Shown: positions 39,495 through 48,207, counted from the first letter of the stretch. The stretch is 64,000 nt of DNA from Levilactobacillus brevis (GCA_021383565.1 CP079699.1:1302001-1366000), one strand, 5' to 3'. Numbers and translations are program-made. Notes: a model not told the origin generated them from the letters alone.

Positions 39495-39545
39495 CACTGT
39501 TCACCTCATCTAAATTAGATACCAACGTTACGTAATCGACTGTTC

Positions 39546-40445
39546 CTACTCGTGACGCCAATCGTTCTGATCATAAAATAAGGACTCGTGTTCTCCCCGA
39601 TGACACTCCGCCTGAATCGTCACATGATTTACATTATACTTCTGACAGAGCAACGTTTCAATCTGTCGGTAAATGGGTTCGACCTGCGCCAGCGGTAAAT
39701 TAGGCATATTGACGTGCACGGAAAAAATAATATTGTGCTCGTCAATCTGCCAGGCATGGAGGTGATGAACCCCCGCGACCTCCGGCAACTGTTCTAAATC
39801 GCGGGCAATCGCCTCATAATCTAAGTCCGGCGACGCCTCCATCAAGATGCCCAGTGTTTGCTTAATAATCGGCCACGATTCCCAGGCAATGTAACCGCCC
39901 ACTAGAATCGTAATCAACGGGTCGACCCACTCCACGTGCCAGAACGTAATCATCAATGCCCCCACGATAACGCCGACCGACGCCAACGCATCGCTGAGTA
40001 AATGAAGATAGGTGGCCCGAATGTTTAGATTGTGCTGCGCGCCGTGATTTAGCAAAATCGTCGACAGCAGATTTGCCACAAAGCTAATGACCGCGACCCC
40101 CAGCATCACAGTCCCCTGCACGTGCTCCGGATGGAATAACCGCCGAACCGCCTCAATCGCTAGAATGACGCAGATGACCACTAAAACTAATGCATTAAGC
40201 AAGGCGGCCAGAATCTCCGCTCGACGATAACCATAGGTATTGGTTCGCGTCTGCTGGCGACCGCCAATCCGATGGGCCGCGTAGCTCAACACGATGGACA
40301 GGGCGTCACCACAGTTGTGAAAGGCATCTGAAAGCAGTGATAGGCTACCCGACAGCAGTCCCCCAATGAATTCGAAGACCGTAATCACAACGTTTAACAC
40401 GGTGACCAGAAAGAATCGGCCACCCGACATACTTCGCTTTTCCAA
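39546..40445 (-). CDS. czcD: Cation diffusion facilitator, zinc exporter CzcD-like
   Basis: The 299-residue protein has six membrane segments. The metal sites are the DAFHNCGD motif near residue 40 and HLLSDALAS near 148, typical of zinc-transporting CDF proteins. A C-terminal cytoplasmic domain with HHLHAW follows. It exports Zn2+ (perhaps Co/Cd) by proton antiport. Start is TTG at 40445, with GGGGGG ten bases upstream. It precedes mntR by 51 bp on the same strand, so the two may be cotranscribed. Confidence 0.88.
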   Translation of the reverse strand: MEKRSMSGGRFFLVTVLNVVITVFEFIGGLLSGSLSLLSDAFHNCGDALSIVLSYAAHRIGGRQQTRTNTYGYRRAEILAALLNALVLVVICVILAIEAVRRLFHPEHVQGTVMLGVAVISFVANLLSTILLNHGAQHNLNIRATYLHLLSDALASVGVIVGALMITFWHVEWVDPLITILVGGYIAWESWPIIKQTLGILMEASPDLDYEAIARDLEQLPEVAGVHHLHAWQIDEHNIIFSVHVNMPNLPLAQVEPIYRQIETLLCQKYNVNHVTIQAECHRGEHESLFYDQNDWRHE

Positions 40446-40663
40446 CGTAAACCGCCCCCCGTGGTTAACTACCCCTATTATCGCAGAGTTTAGGTCGAAT
40501 GAAAAGGTGGTTTTCGGGGAACCTGACTTTTATCTCATTTTGTTTTCTGTCAATCGACTGCGCTGGGTGCATGGAAATCGTAGCCCCACAATAGACAACG
40601 AATTTACAGTCTGGTCGGCGGCAAATAACCACCCCACATCCCCGTCGCGCCAGCGTTCAACCA

Positions 40664-40705
40664 TAAAAAAAGGATTGTTTCCACAGTGAAAACGGAAACA
40701 ATCCT
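40664..40705 (-). terminator. Terminator after the GNAT gene
   Basis: A perfect 12-bp stem AGGATTGTTTCC/GGAAACAATCCT is followed by TTTTTTT on the minus strand. Confidence 0.9.
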
Positions 40706-40754
40706 ACTATTATATATTCACTTACGCGTTGTTTACCCTAGTCTTGAGACGACC

Positions 40755-41318
40755 CTACTTCGTCGTCACGGAATGAACCACGTGCGTCGGGCGAACATTT
40801 GCCGTCAGCCGTTCGTACGCGAAGTCCTTAACGCCTGGCATGTCGACCGCCGCCAAATCAATCGTCCCGGTTTCCGTGAAACCATTCTTCTTGATGACGT
40901 GTTGCATCGCCATATTTTGAGGGTGCGTATCAATCCGGATGCTCTCGATATCTGCGGACTGGTCAATCTGTTCGAAAAGCCGACTGAACAATTCACCGGC
41001 GAGGCCCCGACCATGATGATGGCTGGATACGGCTACACGATGAATCGCCAGATACGGCGCCTGTTTGGTCAGCCACTGGCCCTCAATCTGTTTGTACGTT
41101 GGGTCTTCGCCCGGAATAATTGCGGCAGTCCCCAAAATTTCGTTGTTTTCTTCCAACACGACCGTCCACCCTTGGTGAATGTCGTCAACTAAGACCGCAG
41201 TGTTGGGATAGGCTCCCTGCCATTGATCAATTGCTTGGGCCGCCAATAATTCACGACCATCACGAATGATTGATTCAATTTGTGGTAAGTCCGCCATAGT
41301 AGCTTGTCGTAACAGCAT
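40755..41318 (-). CDS. GNAT family acetyltransferase
   Basis: The 187-residue protein has the GNAT core with AIHRVAVSSHHHGRGLAGELF near residue 95 (acetyl-CoA pyrophosphate loop HHGRGLAG) and IDTHPQNMAMQHVIKKNGF. The substrate is unknown. The ATG at 41318 is chosen because the upstream ATG at 41330 overlaps the AAGGA site. It is monocistronic, with its own terminator and a probable TTGTAT-N16-TAAGAT promoter (41363-41390). Confidence 0.82.
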   Translation of the reverse strand: MLLRQATMADLPQIESIIRDGRELLAAQAIDQWQGAYPNTAVLVDDIHQGWTVVLEENNEILGTAAIIPGEDPTYKQIEGQWLTKQAPYLAIHRVAVSSHHHGRGLAGELFSRLFEQIDQSADIESIRIDTHPQNMAMQHVIKKNGFTETGTIDLAAVDMPGVKDFAYERLTANVRPTHVVHSVTTK

Positions 41319-41330
41319 GTGTAACACCAT

Positions 41331-41883
41331 CCTTCATGTTTTTGGTTTAAAGCGATTTTGTTATCTTAACACGCTGGCGACGAAATACAACCATTTTGAC
41401 CAACTTTTTTCTTCTGTGCAAAATGGCACAAATGAAAACGCCGGCTCTATAGCTTTCAGGGGACTTCTCAGCACCAATTTTTCTTTCATTTTCTCACGGA
41501 CTTTTCACCAACTAACGCGGGCCGTGCGGCGAAAAATGGCCGCAAAAAAAGCGATCAGTCAAGAACTTTCTAAACTTGACCGACCGCAACGGGAGCCGTC
41601 CCCGGGCGAGCGAAAAATCAAAACCAGTTTCAATTTTTCAAAAAACACGTCGTTTAGGTTTCACGATTGCTTACGTCAGCTTGTGCCGCCGTAGTCCATG
41701 CGCGAGATAAACGCGCTATTACTCATGGTTATTCGCCTGGTTTCACAACACGTCAACAACATGATTGACCACCAATCCAGCCAGAAGATCGATTGGTATC
41801 GAAAGTTTTTTCTGCCCGGGACATGAAGAACCTCCCGTGACTTCAGATTACCATTGTTACCGCCGATAAACAATCAAATACGC
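41331..41883. other. Long intergenic stretch, 553 bp
   Basis: Apart from the GNAT promoter at 41363-41390 I find no gene I can support. Near 41530-41550 there is a GCGGC/GCCGC dyad beside a run of seven A, in the wrong order for a terminator on either strand. At 41753-41824 (minus) a 23-codon frame MSRAEKTFDTNRSSGW... follows a perfect GGGAGG site; see findings. Confidence 0.4.
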
Positions 41884-42327
41884 CTATTTCCCGACTGGAC
41901 TCAGCTTAAAATGCCACTTGCCGTTGGTTCTCTCCGCAATTAACTCCTGGGACGGGTCCGGATCAAACTGGCCCAAGCCAATCTGAATCTGATCGTCGTC
42001 CGCCATGTGGACGTCCATGAACCGCCCGTCAACAAAGGACCGTAGTGCATCGAACAAGGCATCCCGCCGTTGCGACTGCTTGACAGCCGCCACCAACGTT
42101 AATCCCTCATCCTGCAGGGTTTTAATCTGCTGGACCCTGAGCAGCGTCTTATAGCTAAATTTACGGTTCTTGCGGTCCCCGACCTCGCGGCTGTGAATAT
42201 ACCCCTTGCGTTCCCAGTAGCGAAGTTGACTCTGCGACACCCCGGTTGCTTCCGCGACGTCGCCAATTCCCAGTACTAAATGTTCGACAGGAAATTTTTT
42301 TATTAATTCCGTTTCATCATTATTCAT
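41884..42327 (-). CDS. MerR family transcriptional regulator
   Basis: The 147-residue protein has the MerR winged helix (about 18-88: IGDVAEATGVSQSQLRYWERKGYI, then KTLLRVQQIKTLQDEGLTL) and a short C-terminal part without a cysteine metal motif. It is divergent from the MFS exporter gene, so control of that exporter is likely. A dyad GAACAA-N11-TTGTTC (42409-42431) lies just after its own -10. Confidence 0.87.
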   Translation of the reverse strand: MNNDETELIKKFPVEHLVLGIGDVAEATGVSQSQLRYWERKGYIHSREVGDRKNRKFSYKTLLRVQQIKTLQDEGLTLVAAVKQSQRRDALFDALRSFVDGRFMDVHMADDDQIQIGLGQFDPDPSQELIAERTNGKWHFKLSPVGK

Positions 42328-42408
42328 GACCCATCACCCACTTTCTTCAAAAATATTCAAATTTACAAATGCCGTTCTATCTACAATGAAATCGCTTGTT
42401 ATTTTTAT

Positions 42409-42507
42409 GAACAAATCTAAAAACGTTGTTCACTTTTCTCCAACCAGTATATATATTTTAAAAAGCATGTCAAGCTAGTTGACAAATTAGTTCATTCTGC
42501 GTATAGT
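42409..42507. promoter_or_regulatory. Divergent promoters between merR-type and MFS genes
   Basis: Plus strand: TTGACA (42479-42484), 17 bp, TATAGT (42502-42507) for the exporter. Minus strand: TTGACA (42468-42473), 16 bp, TATACT (42446-42451) for the regulator. The two -35 hexamers are only five bases apart, so one bound protein could affect both. The spacer of the exporter promoter is 17 bp, not the 19-20 bp usual for MerR-activated promoters, so repression fits as well as activation. Confidence 0.75.
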
Positions 42508-42545
42508 GATTCCAGAATTAATTTTAGGAAAAAGAGGGAATTACT

Positions 42546-44033
42546 TTGGGAAATGCAACAGTTGATACAAACGGCAAGCCCTACAACCGGAACCTCCTGG
42601 TTGTGCTCCTATTAATTGGGACTTTCTGTACCGTTTTAAACCAAACTATTTTAAGTACGGCCTTTCCAACCTTAATGAAGGCCTTCGATGTCTCGACCTC
42701 AACCGTTCAATGGTTGACCACGGGATTTCTGTTAGTCAACGGGATTATGATTCCCATTAGTGCTTGGCTGCTAAACACAATTAGCTCCAAGGTTTTGTAC
42801 ATCAGTGCCATGACCACCTTCTTGGTCGGGACGATTACTTGTTGGGCCGCCGTTAACTTCCCAATGTTATTGGCTGGCCGGTTGATTCAGGCTGTCGGGG
42901 TCGGGGTTTCCATGCCACTCCTCCAGACGATGATGCTGACCATCTTCCCAGCCAATAAGCGGGGAACTGCCATGGGTCTGGCCGGAATCGTTATTGGTCT
43001 GGCGCCAGCCATCGGGCCAACCCTATCTGGGTGGGTCATCGACAACTGGACGTGGCGTGACCTTTTCGGCATGATCATTCCAATCGTCGCCGTCGTGATT
43101 ATCGCTAGCTTCTGGATCATGCGCAGCGTGCTGGAAACGCGGAAGGAACCGTTAGACGTCTTATCCGCCATCCTGTCGACCATCGGATTTGGGAGTATGC
43201 TATACGGCTTCTCCTCCGTGGGTGACGACGGCTGGGGTAGCGTCAAGGTCCTTTCTACCTTAATCATCGGTTTTATTTTCGTCGGATTATTCGTTTGGCG
43301 CCAACTCGTCATGGACGATCCGTTCTTGAACTTCCGGGTTTACAAGTCCAAGCAATTCACCGTTTCCGCCATCCTGAGTTCCGTGGTTAACATGGCCATG
43401 GTTGGGGTTGAAATGGTTATTCCCCTCTACCTCCAAATGGTTAAAGGGATGTCGGCCTTCCATTCCGGACTGACGCTGTTAGCCGGGGCCCTCATGATGG
43501 GGATCATGAGCCCCATTACCGGACGGGCATTTGACCGCTTCGGGGCGAAACGCTTAGCCACGATGGGGATGTTCCTCCTGACGATCGGGACGCTGCCCTT
43601 CGTTTGGATTACCAAGGATACGTCGACGCTGTACATCGTGATTCTCTACGCCATCCGGATGTTTGGGATTGCCATGGTCATGATGCCCGCAACGACTGCC
43701 GGGATGAACGCTCTGCCGATGAACATGATTTCTCATGGGACCGCCGTCAACAACACGCAACGGCAAGTGGCTAGTTCTGTCGGGACCGCCATCATGGTCA
43801 GTGTCTTGACGAACGTGACCAAGAACAGTATGCCCGCTAAGCACGTCTTAACCACGAATCCCCTGAGCTATGCCTCACGGGCCATCAACGCAACGTTGAA
43901 TGGTTATCACGCTGCCTTCTGGATTGCCATCGGTTTCAGCGTTGTTGCCTTGTTCGTGGCCTTCCAGTTAAAGGGTACCCACTCCGTCCACATGGCGGAT
44001 GAAGATTCTATCAAAGGAGGTGCCGCCAAGTGA
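42546..44033 (+). CDS. DHA2 family MFS drug exporter (EmrB/QacA type)
   Basis: The 495-residue protein has 14 predicted membrane segments. The family motifs are visible: LNQTILSTAFPTLMKAF in the first segment, GRLIQAVGVGVSMPLLQTM near residue 120 and motif C-like GLAGIVIGLAPAIGPTLSGW near 145. It uses the proton gradient to expel lipophilic compounds. The start is a TTG at 42546, after AGAGGGA; no in-frame ATG is nearby. It overlaps the next gene by 4 bp. Confidence 0.9.
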   Translation: MGNATVDTNGKPYNRNLLVVLLLIGTFCTVLNQTILSTAFPTLMKAFDVSTSTVQWLTTGFLLVNGIMIPISAWLLNTISSKVLYISAMTTFLVGTITCWAAVNFPMLLAGRLIQAVGVGVSMPLLQTMMLTIFPANKRGTAMGLAGIVIGLAPAIGPTLSGWVIDNWTWRDLFGMIIPIVAVVIIASFWIMRSVLETRKEPLDVLSAILSTIGFGSMLYGFSSVGDDGWGSVKVLSTLIIGFIFVGLFVWRQLVMDDPFLNFRVYKSKQFTVSAILSSVVNMAMVGVEMVIPLYLQMVKGMSAFHSGLTLLAGALMMGIMSPITGRAFDRFGAKRLATMGMFLLTIGTLPFVWITKDTSTLYIVILYAIRMFGIAMVMMPATTAGMNALPMNMISHGTAVNNTQRQVASSVGTAIMVSVLTNVTKNSMPAKHVLTTNPLSYASRAINATLNGYHAAFWIAIGFSVVALFVAFQLKGTHSVHMADEDSIKGGAAK

Positions 44034-44755
44034 TTGTCATTACATTAGTGCTCTGTGCGGTTCTCGCTTTTATTTTCTACGTGTACCTGTCCAACCGGGT
44101 ACTCGCCAATAGTCTGACGGTGCTTGCCATTATCGGCCTGCTCACCAGTGTCTTCTTCATGGTGAAGAACGACCACGACCACTATGGCCTGCACAACGTC
44201 ACGACCACGTCGACGCAAAAGATTTACTCGGCTTCACCTTCTAAGCAAATGCCGATGATGATTTACCAATCTATCGGCACTGCCGACAAGCATCAGGTCT
44301 ACGTCTATAAGACCAGTGCTAACGCCAAGAAGACTCGCCACACCGCCGCTAAGGTGACCACCAAGAACGTGGTTAAACGGACGACCGGGGCGAACCGGAT
44401 CGTCACGAAAAAGGTGTATCGCGAATATAAGAATGATATGTACAGTTTCTGGTTTGGCCTCTCCGGCAACGGTCACAAGTACGTCAAGGAAACCAATACC
44501 ATTTACATCAACAAGAATTGGACGGTGCTGAGTGCTCAGCAAGCCAAGAAGCTCCAGAAGATGGCCAGCTCCAAGGCCTTCAAGGCTAAGCAAAAGACGG
44601 CCGCCACTGCCTACGTCAAGCAACAAGTCATGGCAGCGATGACCAAAAACCCCACCATGTCCGCAGCAGAACAGAAGAAAGTTACCCAGCAAGCCGCAGC
44701 CGCTTATCAGGCCAAGGCCATGCAACAGCTGATTAAACAAGTTAAGGCTGAATAA
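44030..44755 (+). CDS. DUF4811 domain protein
   Basis: The 241-residue protein has two N-terminal membrane segments (about 1-20 and 28-47). A lysine- and alanine-rich extracytoplasmic or cytoplasmic region follows, with a central SFWFGLSGNGHKYV part and a coiled-coil-like end. It starts with a GTG inside the MFS stop (GTGA), so it is translated with the exporter. I recognise the DUF4811 partner type known next to such exporters in lactobacilli; no function is established. Confidence 0.82.
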   Translation: MIVITLVLCAVLAFIFYVYLSNRVLANSLTVLAIIGLLTSVFFMVKNDHDHYGLHNVTTTSTQKIYSASPSKQMPMMIYQSIGTADKHQVYVYKTSANAKKTRHTAAKVTTKNVVKRTTGANRIVTKKVYREYKNDMYSFWFGLSGNGHKYVKETNTIYINKNWTVLSAQQAKKLQKMASSKAFKAKQKTAATAYVKQQVMAAMTKNPTMSAAEQKKVTQQAAAAYQAKAMQQLIKQVKAE

Positions 44756-44768
44756 CCGGTAACGCCGA

Positions 44769-44800
44769 GGCAATCATCCATCGTGGTGATTGCCTTTTTT
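44769..44800 (+). terminator. Terminator after the MFS-DUF4811 operon
   Basis: GGCAATCA pairs with TGATTGCC and is followed by TTTTTT, 14 bp after the stop. Confidence 0.88.
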
Positions 44801-44828
44801 GCTGTGCTGGTCAGAATTTCTGCCGTGA

Positions 44829-44885
44829 AGACCGCAGGCGGTCCCCCACAGCGCCGGAATCTCTGGCTGTGTTGATGACTAGTTT
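44829..44885 (+). repeat. Fragment of dispersed repeat block 2 (copy D)
   Basis: GACCGCAGGCGGTCCCCCACAG, CGCCGGAATCTCTGGC and a following TTTAATGGC match the end of block 2 in copies A and B. Block 1 is absent. Nothing else is seen between here and the next terminator. Confidence 0.6.
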
Positions 44886-44953
44886 AATGGCGGTAAACCT
44901 TGCCAGTTGGGGAATGGAGCTTATTCGCAAACTTTCAGCCTTCAATTTTGGGC

Positions 44954-44990
44954 AAAAAAATAACGCCTGCGGCTCAACCGCACGGCGTTA
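44954..44990 (-). terminator. Terminator after the small MerR-like gene
   Basis: AACGCCGTGCGG pairs with GCCGCAGGCGTT around TTGA and is followed by ATTTTTTT on the minus strand. Confidence 0.88.
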
Positions 44991-45017
44991 TCTGGAGCTA
45001 TATTTACACGTTTGTTA

Positions 45018-45257
45018 CTAAACTTGCATGAGTCGAGATTGGCCCTTCCGGCATCGTGGCAACAATCCGGATAAGTCATCTAAAGACGTCCCGTTATCCT
45101 GAAAACACTGAATCATATCGATCCAGTAGAGATCCGAATCGTCAAATTCCGTTGCAGAGTGGTCCGTCCCTAGCAAGCCATGCTGAACGTATTCCGTGAT
45201 TCGGCTGGCATCAACATTAGCCGCCTTTGCCAGTTCAGTTAAGTTCATCTTCATCAT
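45018..45257 (-). CDS. Small MerR-like DNA-binding protein
   Basis: The 79-residue protein is little more than a winged helix of MerR type: MNLTELAKAANVDASRITEYVQHGLL, then a YWIDMIQCFQDNGTSLDDL helix. There is no effector domain. The frame is open to a TTG at 45299, but the ATG at 45257 fits the domain start. Divergent from azlCD, so a role in their control is possible. Alternatively it is an orphan remnant of a full-length MerR protein. Confidence 0.65.
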   Translation of the reverse strand: MMKMNLTELAKAANVDASRITEYVQHGLLGTDHSATEFDDSDLYWIDMIQCFQDNGTSLDDLSGLLPRCRKGQSRLMQV

Positions 45258-45388
45258 CTTTACCCCGCTTTCTTCTTCGTTAATGAGAGTATCATACAAC
45301 CGCCGTGAATAAAAAGCAACCCTTTTAAGCTAAGTATTTTTCACAGAAATTTTACATTTTAATTGCAGACTGGACTAGGCCAATAATG

Positions 45389-45559
45389 TTGACTCTTATC
45401 CCTTTAGTGGCGGTATTTATGTCAAATTGATTGGGGACTTTCCGAGTTAATTTTTAGGGGATGATAACTTTTTGTAAGCCCTTTCTTAAAGTCGCCTGTT
45501 TCTTCTCATTCAACGGCCGTTTGGCGATAAGTTTTCTTATTTTCAATTGGCCGCCAAAC
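45389..45559 (+). promoter_or_regulatory. Possible azlCD promoter and leader stem
   Basis: TTGACT (45389-45394) and TATTTA (45414-45419) are 19 bp apart, the long spacing seen at MerR-activated promoters, and a MerR-like gene is divergent. Further on, an 8-bp stem GTTTGGCG/CGCCAAAC (45519-45526, 45552-45559) lies in the presumed leader, without a T run. The -10 is poor, so this is tentative. No gene is seen in the 45300-45645 gap. Confidence 0.35.
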
Positions 45560-45645
45560 AATTGTCATTACGGGTTTACCTTCATCCCAGATAGCGATAA
45601 ACTGGAAAATAACTTTATTAATATTTCATGAGAGGAAGTCTGTCT

Positions 45646-46350
45646 ATGGGTCCATCGCTAACCTTCAAGACCGGCGTCCGCGACGTCTTGCCGACGGTTT
45701 TTGGCTACATTGGGGTCGGCCTCGCCTTCGGTATCGTCGCGCACACCAGCCATCTAAGTCTCCTGGTTGTCGCCGGCATGTCCTTTATCGTTTACGCCGG
45801 CTCCGCCCAATTCATCATTACCAGCATGCTGCTCCTCCACGACCCGCTGTCCGCCATCTTTATCTCGACTTTCTTGGTGAACTCCCGGATGATTCTGATG
45901 AGTACCAGTCTAGCCCAATACTTTCGGCACGAATCGCTTTTCAAGAATCTGCTGATTGGGACGCTGGTTACCGACGAAACCTTTGCTTTGGCGATGAATA
46001 AACAGAACCGGACGCAGGGAAAACTCAGCTTTGCCTGGCAATCCGCGGCCAACCTCGTCGCCTATCTGGTCTGGGGCGTGGCCACCATTGTCGGCGCTAT
46101 CCTGGGGGGAATGATTGCCAACCCCACCCAGTTTGGCTTCAACTTCGCCCTGACCGCGATGTTCATCGGGCTGGTCTACCTCCAGCTAATCAGCGATCGG
46201 CATCTCGGCCTTTCGCTTCAGTTAATGGTCATGCTCTTCGTGGCACTGGTCTACTACTTCATGATTGCCGTGATGAGCCAAAACTTTGCCCTGCTGGTGG
46301 CCACGGTCGCCGGGTGCCTCTTTGGAATGGAGATGAAAAAATGTCGATAA
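45646..46350 (+). CDS. azlC: Branched-chain amino acid exporter, large subunit AzlC
   Basis: AzlC with AzlD exports branched-chain amino acids and analogues. The 234-residue protein has the family's FGYIGVGLAFGIVA segment, the FIVYAGSAQFI motif near residue 48 and NSRMILMS near 82. The ATG at 45646 follows AGAGGAAG by seven bases; an ATG six codons upstream has no site. It overlaps azlD by 10 bp. Confidence 0.9.
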   Translation: MGPSLTFKTGVRDVLPTVFGYIGVGLAFGIVAHTSHLSLLVVAGMSFIVYAGSAQFIITSMLLLHDPLSAIFISTFLVNSRMILMSTSLAQYFRHESLFKNLLIGTLVTDETFALAMNKQNRTQGKLSFAWQSAANLVAYLVWGVATIVGAILGGMIANPTQFGFNFALTAMFIGLVYLQLISDRHLGLSLQLMVMLFVALVYYFMIAVMSQNFALLVATVAGCLFGMEMKKCR

Positions 46351-46676
46351 CACTAACTGAACTGTGGGCTATTCTGGGCTGCGGCGTCATCACCGTGGCT
46401 TCGCGGGTGCTCCCCTTTGCCTTTGTCAAACAGGTCAAGATGCCGGCGTGGCTGATTGACTTTCTCACCTTCGTGCCGATTACCATCATGACGGCGCTGT
46501 GCTGTCAGAGTCTTTTCGTCGCCAATCCTGGCCACTTGGCGACCCTCAACGTCGCCAACTGTCTGGCGGCCATCCCCGCCACCATCGCCGGTATTCTGAC
46601 CAAGAGTCTCCTGATGGTCGTGGTTGTGGGCATCATGGCGATGGCAGTACTCCGCTACTTTTCGATCGGCGGTTAA
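46341..46676 (+). CDS. azlD: Branched-chain amino acid exporter, small subunit AzlD
   Basis: The 111-residue protein has four hydrophobic segments and the AzlD-type ASRVLPFAF motif near residue 22 and FVPITIMTAL near 46. The ATG at 46341 lies inside the end of azlC, so the two are coupled. Confidence 0.9.
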   Translation: MSITLTELWAILGCGVITVASRVLPFAFVKQVKMPAWLIDFLTFVPITIMTALCCQSLFVANPGHLATLNVANCLAAIPATIAGILTKSLLMVVVVGIMAMAVLRYFSIGG

Positions 46677-46710
46677 TGGGTAAGTGAGTCACCCTTCTTC
46701 TGAAAATGCA

Positions 46711-46747
46711 AAACGTTGCTGACGCAAAGGTGTCGGCAACGTTTTTT
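46711..46747 (+). terminator. Terminator between azlD and uraA
   Basis: AACGTTGC...GCAACGTT with further pairing GAC/GTC, followed by TTTTTT on the plus strand and TTTT on the minus strand. It can serve both converging genes. Confidence 0.82.
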
Positions 46748-46760
46748 CATTAATAATAGC

Positions 46761-48032
46761 TTAAATATCCTTAGGTAAAATCAAATTCAGCGCAATTCCT
46801 AGCACGGCCGCCACGGCCAATCCAGAAAATTCGTACTGGCCCAACTTGAGGTAGGCATTACCGATCCCAATGACCAGAATGGCCGAGGCGATCATCAGGT
46901 TGCGGCGCTTGTTGAAGTCCACGTGCTTTTCAATCAGAATCCGCATCCCACTGGAGGCAATCACCCCGAACAGCAGGAAACTAATTCCCCCGATGACCGG
47001 GTTAGGAATACTTTCAATCAACGCACTCAGCTTGCCAACAAAACTGAAGATGACGGCAAACATCGCGGCACCAATCAGGACGTAGACACTGTGTACCCGG
47101 GTAATCGCCAACACGCCCACGTTTTCACCGTAGGACGTTACGGGCGGGCCCCCGACCAGACTGGCGACAATCGAGGCCAGCCCATCCCCAGCTAACGTGT
47201 GATGGAGACCGGGATCTTCGAAGAAGTTACGGTGCGTCAGTTCGTTTAACACCGTGATGTGCCCGATGTGCTCCGTCATGGTGACAAAGGCAATCGGGGC
47301 GAGGCTCAGGACGGCCCCCCAATAGAAATGCAGCGGGTAACTGACGCCGGGAAATTCAAACTTCGGTAGCTGGAACCAGGCCGCGTCCATGACCGGCTGG
47401 AAGTTCACCAGTCCGGCGAATGCGCCGACGAGATAGCCGAAGACAATTCCCAAGAGAATCGGAATCAGGCCCAGGAACCCTTTGAGATACAGGTTGAAGG
47501 CCACCGTCAGGAGCAAGGTCACCATGGCCACCAGGAAGAATTGCCAGTGGTAGGTACCGTTGCTATCTACCGTAGCCTTCTGCGCAGCGCTACCGGCCAG
47601 TGACAGCCCAATCACCATAATCATCGGCCCGACCACGATTGGCGGTAAGACCTTGTTGATCCAGTCCGAACCGACCAGTGCGACCACCACGGCCACAATC
47701 AGGTAAACTAGCCCCACGGCCATGGTCCCCTGAGCGATGCCGGGATAGCCCGTGGTCTTCATCAACGCCACCATGGGAACGATGAACGAGAAACTCGACC
47801 CCATGTAGGCGGGAATCTTTCCCCGCGTGATCAGAATGTACATCAGTGTGCCGACCCCGGAGCTAAACAACGCAATCCCAGGATTTAACCCCACCAAAAT
47901 GGGCACTAACACGGTGGAACCAAACATCGAGAATAAATGCTGCAGGGACAACCCAAACCACTGCCCCCAACTCGGACGTTCCCAAATATCAATCAACGCA
48001 TCGGGATTCCGGTAACGTGATGGTTCTTTCAT
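46761..48032 (-). CDS. uraA: Uracil:proton symporter (NCS2 family)
   Basis: The 423-residue protein has 14 predicted membrane segments. UraA-type motifs are GSSFSFIVP near residue 77, FVTMTEHIGH near 245 (uracil-binding glutamate) and GGPPVTSYGENVGVLAITRV near 295. The PyrR-type leader supports a pyrimidine rather than purine substrate. pyrP is an alternative name. It is not next to other pyr genes here. Confidence 0.92.
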   Translation of the reverse strand: MKEPSRYRNPDALIDIWERPSWGQWFGLSLQHLFSMFGSTVLVPILVGLNPGIALFSSGVGTLMYILITRGKIPAYMGSSFSFIVPMVALMKTTGYPGIAQGTMAVGLVYLIVAVVVALVGSDWINKVLPPIVVGPMIMVIGLSLAGSAAQKATVDSNGTYHWQFFLVAMVTLLLTVAFNLYLKGFLGLIPILLGIVFGYLVGAFAGLVNFQPVMDAAWFQLPKFEFPGVSYPLHFYWGAVLSLAPIAFVTMTEHIGHITVLNELTHRNFFEDPGLHHTLAGDGLASIVASLVGGPPVTSYGENVGVLAITRVHSVYVLIGAAMFAVIFSFVGKLSALIESIPNPVIGGISFLLFGVIASSGMRILIEKHVDFNKRRNLMIASAILVIGIGNAYLKLGQYEFSGLAVAAVLGIALNLILPKDI

Positions 48033-48059
48033 GCTCTACGACCTCCAGTTCAAAATATA

Positions 48060-48177
48060 TAAAAAAAGACGCGCCCGTCCCGTAAGGAAGCGTGCTCGCC
48101 CAATTAGCCCAGCTATCGCCGGAAGTCGAACCCTTCACCGCCTCACGGGACGATGTTAAAGGAACTAAATTTTGTTA
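48060..48177 (-). promoter_or_regulatory. PyrR-type attenuator leader of uraA
   Basis: On the minus strand the leader has CGTCCCGTGAGGCGGTGAAGG, which fits the PyrR-binding stem-loop consensus (loop with TCC and GTGAGGC). Further on, ACGCTTCC...GGGCGCGT with CGGGACGGG is followed by TTTTTTTAT (48060-48068). The CGTCCCGT segment can also pair with ACGGGACG, so antiterminator and terminator are mutually exclusive. PyrR with UMP would favour termination. Confidence 0.75.
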
Positions 48178-48207
48178 ATTATACGGTGGAATTTACCAAC
48201 TTGTCAA
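48178..48207 (-). promoter_or_regulatory. Promoter of uraA
   Basis: On the minus strand TTGACA (48202-48207) and TATAAT (48178-48183) are both perfect, with 18 bp between. Confidence 0.8.

Noticed and set aside
41530-41560. Terminator near the GCGGC/GCCGC dyad
   Set aside because: The run of seven A/T is on the wrong side of the stem for either strand.
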